This document shows, piece by piece, positions 1 to 4,981 of a DNA stretch of 5,008 nt. Position 1 is the stretch's first letter. Each line of letters starts with the position of its first letter. Under the pieces are notes generated by a model, which saw only the letters and a list, made by a program, of their open reading frames with translations, was not told the origin of the DNA and made no database searches. The stretch is from Methanobacterium sp. (lineage in GTDB: Archaea; Methanobacteriota; Methanobacteria; Methanobacteriales; Methanobacteriaceae). The position numbers and the translations under genes are program-made. The stretch spans positions 2,982-7,989 of the forward strand of contig PMMV01000038.1 of assembly GCA_003162115.1 (NCBI GenBank). Reading direction: 5' to 3'.

Positions 1-275
1 ATCAAGCAACTCATTAACTGCTTAGTTTAGAAAAATTTAGAATCAATATGATTCTTTATTTTTTTAATTTTTTTTCGAAATTTAAAATAATCTAAAATTA
101 AAGATCTATCTAATTAAGTGAATGAAATCGATTACCATGTTATACTGTATTTTTTTATTCGATAAGTCAGTTTAAATAATTTATAAATTTCAGAGATAAA
201 TTTTATATATCAGTTTTTAAAGGTTTTCAATACAAAGTTCGGATTTGGAAGTTATATTTTTTCATTAACGTCAAT
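1..275. other. AT-rich non-coding region at left edge
   Basis: No supportable gene lies here. All three plus-strand frames hit a stop within the first 30 bases, the last being TAG at 28-30. A plus-strand gene entering from the left could therefore end here, but at most nine residues would be visible, too few to judge. The rest is dominated by A/T runs with no convincing start codon plus ribosome binding site. It would be a convergent intergenic spacer if such a gene exists, because the zinc-ribbon gene reaches its stop at 276 from the other side. Confidence 0.5.
54..75 (+). terminator. Possible oligo-T archaeal terminator
   Basis: The plus strand has a run of seven T (59-65), then AA, then eight T (68-75), with no obvious GC-rich hairpin before it. 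Archaeal RNA polymerase often terminates at clustered oligo-T tracts, so this could end a transcript entering from the left edge. In such an AT-rich spacer the runs could also be compositional. Confidence 0.35.
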
Positions 276-641
276 CTAATGTTTTTTTTTTTGATTAGCA
301 GAATTAAAATCCTCGTTTATGAGTATCATCATCATTTTAGTAAAGTATCTGTGCTGTCTATCTGAAAATGGGATATTACACTTCGAACATATATGCCATA
401 ACTCCCCTGGATCATCTTTTATATTATAATTTCCCATTCGGGATTGACAGTTAGGACACTCCATGGAATTTAAATTATTTTCATCTTGATATACCTTTAT
501 TTCTTCAATTATCCCCTTTGTATTATTAAACCACTTTAAAAATTCTTTTTTTGGAGTTATAACTAATTCTAGACTATTTAATTGCTCGATTGGCTGTTCT
601 GCAGAAATTTCAGATTTAAGTTTCGACTTTACATCACCCAT
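276..641 (-). CDS. Small zinc-ribbon protein of unknown function
   Basis: I do not recognise a named family. The 121-residue product has an acidic/hydrophilic N-terminal half and one zinc-ribbon-like knuckle pair: CPNC at residues 62-65 and CSKC at 85-88, separated by 19 residues, with aromatic and glycine residues between (about 70-83). This should bind one zinc ion. There is no signal peptide or membrane segment, so it is probably cytoplasmic. I chose the ATG at 641 because GGTGAT, complementary to the 16S rRNA 3' end, sits just upstream. The frame stays open to a TTG at 728, but no ribosome binding site precedes that codon and the extra 29 residues look like untranslated leader. The C-terminus (QKKKH) is encoded by an 11-base A run on the coding strand, so the exact end is sensitive to sequencing or polymerase slippage. 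Single zinc ribbons occur in transcription, translation and modification factors; the role here cannot be assigned. Confidence 0.75.
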   Translation of the reverse strand: MGDVKSKLKSEISAEQPIEQLNSLELVITPKKEFLKWFNNTKGIIEEIKVYQDENNLNSMECPNCQSRMGNYNIKDDPGELWHICSKCNIPFSDRQHRYFTKMMMILINEDFNSANQKKKH

Positions 642-644
642 ATT

Positions 645-651
645 ATCACCT
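645..651 (-). promoter_or_regulatory. Ribosome binding site deciding the zinc-ribbon gene start
   Basis: On the minus strand AGGTGAT precedes ATG (641) by three bases. It matches the GGTGAT part of the archaeal Shine-Dalgarno sequence. The coiled-coil gene in this window uses the same geometry (GAGATGAT, three bases, ATG). This favours 641 over the TTG at 728. Confidence 0.7.
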
Positions 652-819
652 AAACTAAAATGGGTTAGTTTAATTGGTGCTTGTATTGGTAGAGCATAAG
701 AGAAGAAAAAAAGATTTAATCCATCCAAAATTATAGGAGAAATTTTTGTAAAATCAGCATATGATACTTTATTGGTCCAAAATTAAAAAATTATGATGAT
801 ATGGTATTTGTTAAGTGAG

Positions 820-847
820 AAAAAAGTTAATTAGATTTTTTAAAAAA
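820..847 (-). terminator. Possible oligo-U terminator after the THUMP gene
   Basis: Just past the THUMP stop codon (863-865), the minus strand reads two runs of six T, at 847-842 and 825-820. Clustered U tracts without a hairpin are typical of archaeal intrinsic termination. If used, the THUMP gene and the downstream zinc-ribbon gene would be separate transcripts, which agrees with their 221-bp spacing. Confidence 0.35.
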
Positions 848-862
848 TGGGTAAGAAATTCT

Positions 863-1396
863 TTAAATCTTTTTAATGATCATTTCCGGGTTGAGCATGC
901 TGATGCCAGTATTTTCACCTACTACTTCCACCTGCACTATCCAATCTAAATCAGAGTCATTGGATTGTAAATTAAATCTTTCAATTAATTCGTCTGAAAT
1001 TCTTTCCACTAGTTCATCCTTAGATTTTATATATTTTCTTCCTCTTAGATCACATATTACTCTAAATGAATCTCCTGAAACTACCCGATCCCCTGCAAGA
1101 TCTATTACTTTCTCTAATATGCTATCCAATCGAGTCCTGACCACCTTTTCAATGAGTACTACTTTAGATATTACTGTGGTTGGAGCATTTCTAATTAATT
1201 TAACTGCATCTAATGGTTCCATTGCCAAATCTATTAAAAGAACATTGGGAAATTTTGATTCTTTAATATTGAGCACTTTTTCTTGATCTTTAAGTGCCAA
1301 TTCAATTTCTTCTGTTCCTAATACCTCTTCACCTGAATTTTCATCTTTTTGCCCTTGTAGTGTAACTAATAGATTAAATGTTTCTGTTGGCTTGAT
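863..1396 (-). CDS. THUMP-domain RNA-binding protein (Tan1-like), non-canonical start
   Basis: Stand-alone THUMP-domain protein resembling archaeal Tan1-type proteins. THUMP domains bind tRNA; eukaryotic Tan1 assists N4-acetylcytidine formation in tRNA. The archaeal role is less settled. With the start used here the product is 177 residues: an N-terminal alpha/beta region (FNLLVTL at about 7-13, then an acidic linker), followed by the THUMP core at about 85-172, including FRVICDLRGRKY (111-122) and DWIVQVEVVGENTGISML (151-168). The C-terminal strand/TGIS motif is the usual THUMP ending. The first canonical start in frame is TTG at 1300, but that would remove the FNLLVTL strand. No ATG, GTG or TTG lies between it and the in-frame stop at 1418-1420. 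An ATC at 1396 follows GGTGGTGGT at good spacing, so I place the start there. The conservative alternative is 863-1300 (145 residues). It is 124 bp downstream of the substrate-binding protein gene on the same strand. Confidence 0.8.
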   Translation of the reverse strand: MKPTETFNLLVTLQGQKDENSGEEVLGTEEIELALKDQEKVLNIKESKFPNVLLIDLAMEPLDAVKLIRNAPTTVISKVVLIEKVVRTRLDSILEKVIDLAGDRVVSGDSFRVICDLRGRKYIKSKDELVERISDELIERFNLQSNDSDLDWIVQVEVVGENTGISMLNPEMIIKKI

Positions 1397-1399
1397 AAG

Positions 1400-1408
1400 A
1401 CCACCACC
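1400..1408 (-). promoter_or_regulatory. GG-rich ribosome binding site upstream of the THUMP frame
   Basis: The minus strand reads GGTGGTGGT, directly before CTT ATC AAG. Its first GGTGG is seven bases from the ATC at 1396-1394. It is the only strong Shine-Dalgarno-like sequence near this gene, and it is about 100 bases from the TTG at 1300. It therefore supports initiation near 1396. Confidence 0.5.
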
Positions 1409-1520
1409 TTTATTATATTATGTTAACAAATGATAATAAAATTTATGATTTCAATAATTCAAATGAAATCCTAAAATATTAGCTTGAAGTTAATTATTAA
1501 TTCATTTATTTAATCCATCA

Positions 1521-2420
1521 TCAATAGTGTGCATCTTCCTTATGTGTTTCATCAATAAATTTAAGGTTAAATATATCTTCAACCTTAAGATCGTGCTTCA
1601 TGTAACCCAATTCATTTAAAATTGGTATAAAATCCATTGTGGATTGGATATATTTGTCTGATATTTTTGCACAGTAGCGAGGTGAGATGTTATAGGTATT
1701 TAAAACAAATTCTTTATCAATAACGCCCATTTCATGTGCAGCTATTTCTGCTGCTATTTCTGGTTCATTCCTAATTAAGTTGGATGCATCTTCATGTGCC
1801 TTTAAAAAATTTATAATAAAATCCCCTGAATTTAATATCATATCTTCCTGTACAACTATTCCATAGCTGGGATTGTATGGCCAAAGTTTATTTGGTGGTA
1901 ATATAATCTTGGAATCAAATTGGTTTGATGCAACTGTAGCAAGGGAAGGTGTACCAATCCCTGCTTCTATTTCACCATCATAAATTGCGTCTGGAATGAA
2001 GTCTGCCCATTGGTAGTTCTTAATGGATATATTTTTATCCTTTACAATACTGCGTAATATTACATCATGTATAGATCCCTTGGTAGGTGTTCCGATGGTT
2101 TTCCCTGTAAACTGGTTTATTACAGATTCTACATTGCCTAAATCCGAATAAGAATAGTATGATTTATCAGCAACCATTACTGTGCCCTCCACATGGCCCC
2201 CTCCAACACATTTGATTTTCATACCCTTCTCAATTCCGATCATAACAGGTGGAAGTCCAATGTATCCTAGATCTATTTTTTTATCTTCAAATGCTTTCAT
2301 CATCTCTGGACCTGTTGGGAAGAGTTTCCATTCTGTTTCGTCAAAGCTATCAAAGATAAATTTTCCACTTTTTAGGATAAACGATGTATGATATATAGTT
2401 GAGAGATATCCAATCTTCAT
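1521..2420 (-). CDS. NitT/TauT-type (NMT1-like) substrate-binding protein without signal peptide
   Basis: Periplasmic-binding-protein-fold product of 299 residues, of the type that serves nitrate/sulfonate/taurine/thiamine-precursor ABC transporters. Family marks are the opening strand MKIGYLS, a TGPEMMKAFEDKKIDLGYIG stretch (36-55) leading into LPPVMIGIEKG (57-66), GKTIGTPTKGSIHDVILRS (106-124) as the second-domain hinge strand, and NPSYGIVV (183-190). The length fits a mature binding protein. The N-terminus begins directly on the first beta strand, with no signal peptide, lipobox or anchor. The codon just before the ATG is an in-frame TAA (2421-2423), so no longer form exists. The start has a strong AGGAGGG site seven bases upstream. 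The protein may be cytoplasmic (a ligand sensor, or an enzyme on this fold such as THI5- or MqnA-like proteins) or exported in another way. No permease or ATPase gene is in the window. Its promoter carries the palindrome shared with the C-S lyase and sulfur-carrier genes, suggesting a sulfur compound as ligand (inference). Confidence 0.85.
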   Translation of the reverse strand: MKIGYLSTIYHTSFILKSGKFIFDSFDETEWKLFPTGPEMMKAFEDKKIDLGYIGLPPVMIGIEKGMKIKCVGGGHVEGTVMVADKSYYSYSDLGNVESVINQFTGKTIGTPTKGSIHDVILRSIVKDKNISIKNYQWADFIPDAIYDGEIEAGIGTPSLATVASNQFDSKIILPPNKLWPYNPSYGIVVQEDMILNSGDFIINFLKAHEDASNLIRNEPEIAAEIAAHEMGVIDKEFVLNTYNISPRYCAKISDKYIQSTMDFIPILNELGYMKHDLKVEDIFNLKFIDETHKEDAHY

Positions 2421-2427
2421 TTATTAG

Positions 2428-2434
2428 CCCTCCT
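2428..2434 (-). promoter_or_regulatory. Strong ribosome binding site of the binding-protein gene
   Basis: AGGAGGG on the minus strand ends seven bases before the ATG at 2420. It is the strongest Shine-Dalgarno sequence in the window. With the in-frame stop at 2421-2423 it fixes the start of this gene. Confidence 0.85.
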
Positions 2435-2486
2435 AATTAGAAGTAAGATAATTTTTATTAAATAATTTAATTGAACTTTAGTTATT

Positions 2487-2504
2487 ATATAACAATTGTT
2501 ATAT
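2487..2504. promoter_or_regulatory. Palindromic operator, copy 1 (binding-protein promoter)
   Basis: ATATAACAATTGTTATAT is a perfect 18-bp inverted repeat, 66 bp upstream of the binding-protein ATG. Its TATAACAATTGTTATA core is identical to the copy at 3273-3288 and nearly identical to 4963-4978. It abuts and overlaps by three bases the minus-strand TATA box at 2502-2511, so it lies between TATA box and expected transcription start. A protein bound here should block polymerase recruitment. The arrangement TGTTATAT/ATATAACA resembles operators of ArsR/SmtB-type winged-helix dimers, but the regulator is unknown. Confidence 0.8.
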
Positions 2505-2511
2505 TTATATA
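2502..2511 (-). promoter_or_regulatory. TATA box of the binding-protein gene
   Basis: The minus strand reads TATATAAATA, a good archaeal TATA element. A start site about 25 bases downstream would fall near 2480, giving a leader of about 60 bases before the strong ribosome binding site. The palindrome overlaps its downstream edge. Confidence 0.6.
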
Positions 2512-2565
2512 TGTTAATGAGTAAGTGAAGAAATATAATTCTATAAAAAGAATAAACTAAAATTT

Positions 2566-3063
2566 TTATTTTTTCTTGTAGGTAACAAAGCTTTCTGGAA
2601 ATCTGTTACGTAGAAAATCTATTAAGCCTCTGTTTTCAAGGTCTTCAATAACTGTTTCCATGAATTCAACTTGCTCTTTGGCATTATTAACAAACTCATT
2701 CTGGGATTTAATCTGGATACGAGCATCATCTAGCTGGTTTTTTGTTATGGTCAACCTGTGTTCAATCTTGTTAAAATTATTTTTTAATTCTTCAAAATTA
2801 CCAAACTTTAGACTTATTCCTTTGAGTTCAAACTCCTTAACTTGTTTTTCTAGTGATCCTTTCTCGATAATTACTTCATGAATTCTTTCCTGAGAATCTA
2901 GAAGTTTAATTTTAAGGTGAATTATCATATCATCCTTTTCTGCAAGTTCTTTTTCTATTTCTTCAAGCGAAAGGTTATCCTCATTTAATTTATCATTATT
3001 GGTTTTAAGCTCATTTTTTCTCATATTTTGGTTATCATCATCGCTTTGAGAATGTTCTTTCAT
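2566..3063 (-). CDS. Coiled-coil protein of unknown function
   Basis: I cannot assign a function. The 165-residue product has a polar, Asp/Asn/Lys-rich N-terminus (1-30), then a long predicted coiled coil at about 31-140 rich in E/K/L/I heptad-like spacing, interrupted near residues 82-90 by a GISLKFGNF segment. It ends in a distinct non-repetitive tail (ENRGLIDFLRNRFPESFVTY, 143-162) that looks like a conserved short domain. There is no signal peptide or membrane span, so it is likely a soluble, oligomeric cytoplasmic protein. The ATG at 3063 is preceded by GAGATGAT with three bases of spacing, and a TGA in frame at 3073-3075 excludes a longer form. It lies between two genes that carry the shared palindrome, but its own near upstream region lacks it. 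The closest copy is 209 bp away and belongs more naturally to the divergent lyase gene. Structural, scaffold or partition-like roles are possible. Confidence 0.75.
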   Translation of the reverse strand: MKEHSQSDDDNQNMRKNELKTNNDKLNEDNLSLEEIEKELAEKDDMIIHLKIKLLDSQERIHEVIIEKGSLEKQVKEFELKGISLKFGNFEELKNNFNKIEHRLTITKNQLDDARIQIKSQNEFVNNAKEQVEFMETVIEDLENRGLIDFLRNRFPESFVTYKKK

Positions 3064-3170
3064 AATATCATCTCAATTTATATTAAAATATTTTAGTTTC
3101 TGCATTAATACTCTCTAATTTAAAATGATCTGTCATAATTATTAAAAGTAATATCAAATGAAAATCTTGA

Positions 3171-3176
3171 TTTATA
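3171..3176 (-). promoter_or_regulatory. Possible TATA box of the coiled-coil gene
   Basis: TATAAA on the minus strand, preceded by the purine-rich AAAATAG, is about 110 bases from the ATG at 3063 and would give a leader of roughly 80 bases. In DNA this AT-rich, similar hexamers arise by chance. Confidence 0.3.
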
Positions 3177-3269
3177 CTATTTTAAGCATTAATAAGAATA
3201 TAATAAGCAGATTAATTTTTTTTAGATATCTATTTGTAAAAATTTATCATTAAATTTAAACAAAAAATA

Positions 3270-3277
3270 TTATATAA
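3270..3277 (+). promoter_or_regulatory. TATA box of the C-S lyase gene, with BRE-like A-run
   Basis: TTATATAA on the plus strand is preceded by CAAAAAA (3261-3267), a plausible BRE for TFB. Transcription would begin near 3299, giving a leader of about 85 bases. The TATA box overlaps the left arm of the palindrome at 3273-3288. The block 3264-3288 recurs on the minus strand at 4987-4963 with a single difference. Confidence 0.6.
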
Positions 3278-3288
3278 CAATTGTTATA
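3273..3288. promoter_or_regulatory. Palindromic operator, copy 2 (C-S lyase promoter)
   Basis: TATAACAATTGTTATA is a perfect 16-bp inverted repeat, 97 bp upstream of the lyase TTG start and 209 bp upstream of the divergent coiled-coil gene. It overlaps the TATA box directly, so binding should compete with TBP. The core is identical to copy 1. Confidence 0.8.
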
Positions 3289-3373
3289 GATATTGATGAT
3301 TATCTAAATATTTTGGAAATAATTAGTAAAATAAAGTAAAAATAATTAATTAAATCCATATAATTAATAGAAT

Positions 3374-3379
3374 GGAGAT
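3374..3379 (+). promoter_or_regulatory. Ribosome binding site deciding the TTG start of the lyase
   Basis: GGAGAT precedes the TTG at 3386-3388, with eight bases between GGAG and the start codon. With the family-typical N-terminus MKYDFD, it supports TTG as the true start. Confidence 0.75.
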
Positions 3380-3385
3380 CTAAAT

Positions 3386-4582
3386 TTGAAATACGATTTT
3401 GACCAATTATGCGACCGTGATAAGACAGATTGCCTTAAATGGGATATGATGGAATCAATCTTTGGAAGTGGAGATTTGCTTCCTCTCTGGGTAGCTGATA
3501 TGGATCTACCAGTTGCAAAACCAATTATAGATGCACTTAAAAAACGAGTAGAACACCCATTTTATGGCTATACAAAACCTGGATCGAGCGTAATCAATTC
3601 AGTTGTTGAACGTATGAAACGTAAATTTAATTGGGATATTAGTCCCGAATGGATAGTATTCACACCAGGTGTGGTTCCAGCGCTTCATGTTGCTGTCCGT
3701 TCACTTACTCATCCCGGTGATGAAGTAATATTACAAGAACCAACTTATCATCCATTTTTTCCAGTGGTTATCAACAGTGGTTGCAAGATAATAAATAATG
3801 GACTCAAACTGGTAAACGGTAGATATGTAATGGACTATGACGGCCTTGAAGAGAAATTTCATCCTAAAACTAGGCCATTAAATGGTCCTGGACGTATTAA
3901 AACCATCATATTCTGCAATCCACACAATCCTGTCGGAAGACTCTGGAAAAGGGATGAAATAATCAGAATGGGTGAAATTATTATTGATAATGGTGCAGTG
4001 GTAATCTCTGATGAAATACATTGTGAAATCCTCTTTAAAGGAAATAAACACACACCTTTTGCATCTATCTCAAAGAAATTTGAACAGAACTGTATAGTTT
4101 GCATGTCACCTAGTAAAACGTTCAACCTTGCAGGTCTTGAAGTTTCTTCAATTATAATTCCCAATAAAAAATTACGTGAAAATTTTATAAATACAAGATC
4201 AGGTATAGTTCCTAATCCTAATCTATTCGGATATACTGCAATGGAAGCTGCCTACAGATATGGGGATGAATGGTTGGAACAAGTACTGGATTATCTACAG
4301 GAAAACCTGAACTATTTAAAGAATTACTTTGAAAAGAATATACCACGTATAAAGGTCATTGATCCCGAAGGTACCTACCTAATATGGTTGGACTGCGGTG
4401 ACCTTGGCATGGATAATAATGTACTCAGGAGTTTTATGAGGGAAAATGCTAAGGTATGTTTAGAGGATGGTTTTATTTTTGGTGGATCAGGAAGTGGTTT
4501 TATGAGGATGAACATTGCATGTCCCAGATATATCCTTAGTGAAGCTTTAAAACGGATTGAAAAAGCCGTGAATCAGTTGTAG
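3386..4582 (+). CDS. MalY/PatB-type PLP-dependent C-S lyase (cystathionine beta-lyase)
   Basis: Fold-type I PLP enzyme of the MalY/PatB subgroup, which cleaves C-S bonds in cystathionine, cysteine or similar thioethers to give homocysteine or sulfide plus pyruvate and ammonia; aminotransferase activity is the alternative. At 398 residues it is full length for the family. Visible marks are MKYDFD at the N-terminus, WVADMD (35-40), YGYTKPG (60-66), GVVPAL (95-100), NPHNPVGR (178-185, cofactor-binding Asn), SDEIH (208-212, Asp to the pyridine nitrogen), SPSKTFNLAG (241-250) with Lys244 as the Schiff-base lysine, and RMNIACP (374-380) with Arg374 as carboxylate ligand. No key residue is missing. 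Start is TTG with a good ribosome binding site. It is a single-gene unit converging on the sulfur-carrier gene with 26 bp between stops. Its promoter has the shared palindrome over the TATA box, so it is probably repressed together with the carrier and binding-protein genes. A role in methionine or sulfide supply is inferred. Confidence 0.9.
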   Translation: MKYDFDQLCDRDKTDCLKWDMMESIFGSGDLLPLWVADMDLPVAKPIIDALKKRVEHPFYGYTKPGSSVINSVVERMKRKFNWDISPEWIVFTPGVVPALHVAVRSLTHPGDEVILQEPTYHPFFPVVINSGCKIINNGLKLVNGRYVMDYDGLEEKFHPKTRPLNGPGRIKTIIFCNPHNPVGRLWKRDEIIRMGEIIIDNGAVVISDEIHCEILFKGNKHTPFASISKKFEQNCIVCMSPSKTFNLAGLEVSSIIIPNKKLRENFINTRSGIVPNPNLFGYTAMEAAYRYGDEWLEQVLDYLQENLNYLKNYFEKNIPRIKVIDPEGTYLIWLDCGDLGMDNNVLRSFMRENAKVCLEDGFIFGGSGSGFMRMNIACPRYILSEALKRIEKAVNQL

Positions 4583-4608
4583 CCTTATTAATGCTTTATT
4601 ATCAAAAA

Positions 4609-4884
4609 TTAACCGCCTGCGATTGTTTGAAACATCACAATTTGATCTCCCTCTTTTAGATGAGTATCAATTCCATCAATGTCTCTTATATCTTTACCGT
4701 TAATCATAATTTTTAAATAGTCTCTTATATTCCCTTTATCATCATACAAAACATCTTTAAATGGTTTATCATATTTTTGACACAGATAATCCAATAGAAC
4801 GTTTATATTGGCAATATTATCAACTTGAAGATTTTTTTCCCCAGTAATATCTATAAATCGGGTTAAAAATTTTATACTGATCAT
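4609..4884 (-). CDS. MoaD/ThiS-type small sulfur-carrier protein ending in Gly-Gly
   Basis: Beta-grasp, ubiquitin-like sulfur carrier of 91 residues. The C-terminus is an exposed Gly90-Gly91, the residue that an E1-like (MoeB/ThiF/UbaA) enzyme adenylates and converts to a thiocarboxylate. Other family marks are the opening strand ISIKFLTRF, DITG (12-15), LKIMINGKDI (57-66) and LKEGDQIVMFQTIAGG (76-91). In the MoaD role it would feed molybdopterin/tungstopterin synthesis. Related proteins supply sulfur for thiamine, cysteine (CysO), homocysteine (HcyS), tRNA thiolation or protein modification (archaeal SAMPs). The ATG follows GGAGATGA at six bases, and an in-frame TGA at 4891-4893 rules out a longer form. 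No MoaE, E1-like enzyme or pterin gene is nearby. The neighbour is a C-S lyase with a near-identical promoter, so a sulfur-assimilation role is at least as likely as cofactor synthesis. Sure of the family, not of the pathway. Confidence 0.88.
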   Translation of the reverse strand: MISIKFLTRFIDITGEKNLQVDNIANINVLLDYLCQKYDKPFKDVLYDDKGNIRDYLKIMINGKDIRDIDGIDTHLKEGDQIVMFQTIAGG

Positions 4885-4890
4885 ATCGAA

Positions 4891-4898
4891 TCATCTCC
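4891..4898 (-). promoter_or_regulatory. Ribosome binding site of the sulfur-carrier gene
   Basis: The minus strand reads GGAGATGA six bases before the ATG at 4884. It overlaps the in-frame TGA stop at 4893-4891, which closes off any longer reading frame. Confidence 0.7.
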
Positions 4899-4960
4899 AT
4901 AGGAATTTATTTTAATAAATTTTAGATTCTAATGATTAAATTGTTTAATGAAATCATGTA

Positions 4961-4980
4961 TATATAACTATTGTTATATA
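4961..4980. promoter_or_regulatory. Palindromic operator, copy 3 (sulfur-carrier promoter)
   Basis: TATATAACTATTGTTATATA is a 20-bp inverted repeat with one mismatched pair (4969/4972), 76 bp upstream of the sulfur-carrier ATG. It differs from the core of copies 1 and 2 at one base. It overlaps the minus-strand TATA box, in the same relation as at the lyase promoter. Confidence 0.75.
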
Positions 4981-4981
4981 A
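4974..4981 (-). promoter_or_regulatory. TATA box of the sulfur-carrier gene
   Basis: TTATATAA on the minus strand, preceded by an A-rich stretch. The expected start is near 4952, giving a leader of about 68 bases. It overlaps one arm of the palindrome at 4961-4980. Confidence 0.6.

Larger units (their letters stand above)
3064..3385. other. 322-bp divergent intergenic region
   Basis: AT-rich spacer between the coiled-coil gene (minus) and the C-S lyase gene (plus). The right part holds the lyase promoter: an A-rich BRE-like stretch (3261-3267), TATA box (3270-3277), palindrome (3273-3288) and ribosome binding site (3374-3379). The left part should hold the coiled-coil promoter; the best visible candidate is TATAAA on the minus strand at 3176-3171. 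I see no open reading frame with a ribosome binding site and no structured RNA. Confidence 0.6.

Noticed and set aside
1..30. Plus-strand frame ending in TAG at 28-30 as the tail of an upstream gene; also a minus-strand ATG at 14-12 running off the left edge
   Set aside because: At most nine residues are visible in the first case and about four in the second, with no ribosome binding site for the minus-strand ATG. Neither can be supported.
642..728. N-terminal extension of the zinc-ribbon protein from a TTG at 728
   Set aside because: No Shine-Dalgarno sequence precedes the TTG, whereas AGGTGAT is well placed before the ATG at 641. The extension looks like leader sequence.
876..1286. Plus-strand open frame of 136 codons opposite the THUMP gene
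   Set aside because: Serine/threonine-rich antisense shadow with no family features; the minus strand encodes a recognisable THUMP domain.
2487..2504. Palindrome as a SurR or Msvr binding site
   Set aside because: SurR sites follow GTTn3AAC and Msvr sites use TTCGTA/TACGAA halves. The sequence here has AAC-n4-GTT in the opposite order and no TTCGTA, so neither known regulator fits.
2487..2504. Palindromes as intrinsic terminator hairpins or mobile-element ends
   Set aside because: The stems are nearly all A/T without a loop, they sit at promoters with TATA boxes rather than after stop codons, and no transposase or target duplication is present.
3289..3385. Riboswitch in the lyase leader
   Set aside because: The roughly 85-base leader is almost all A/T, with no GC-containing stems or recognisable SAM or other aptamer motifs.
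3859..4164. Minus-strand open frame inside the lyase gene
   Set aside because: Antisense to the catalytic core of an intact PLP enzyme, without ribosome binding site or domain features.
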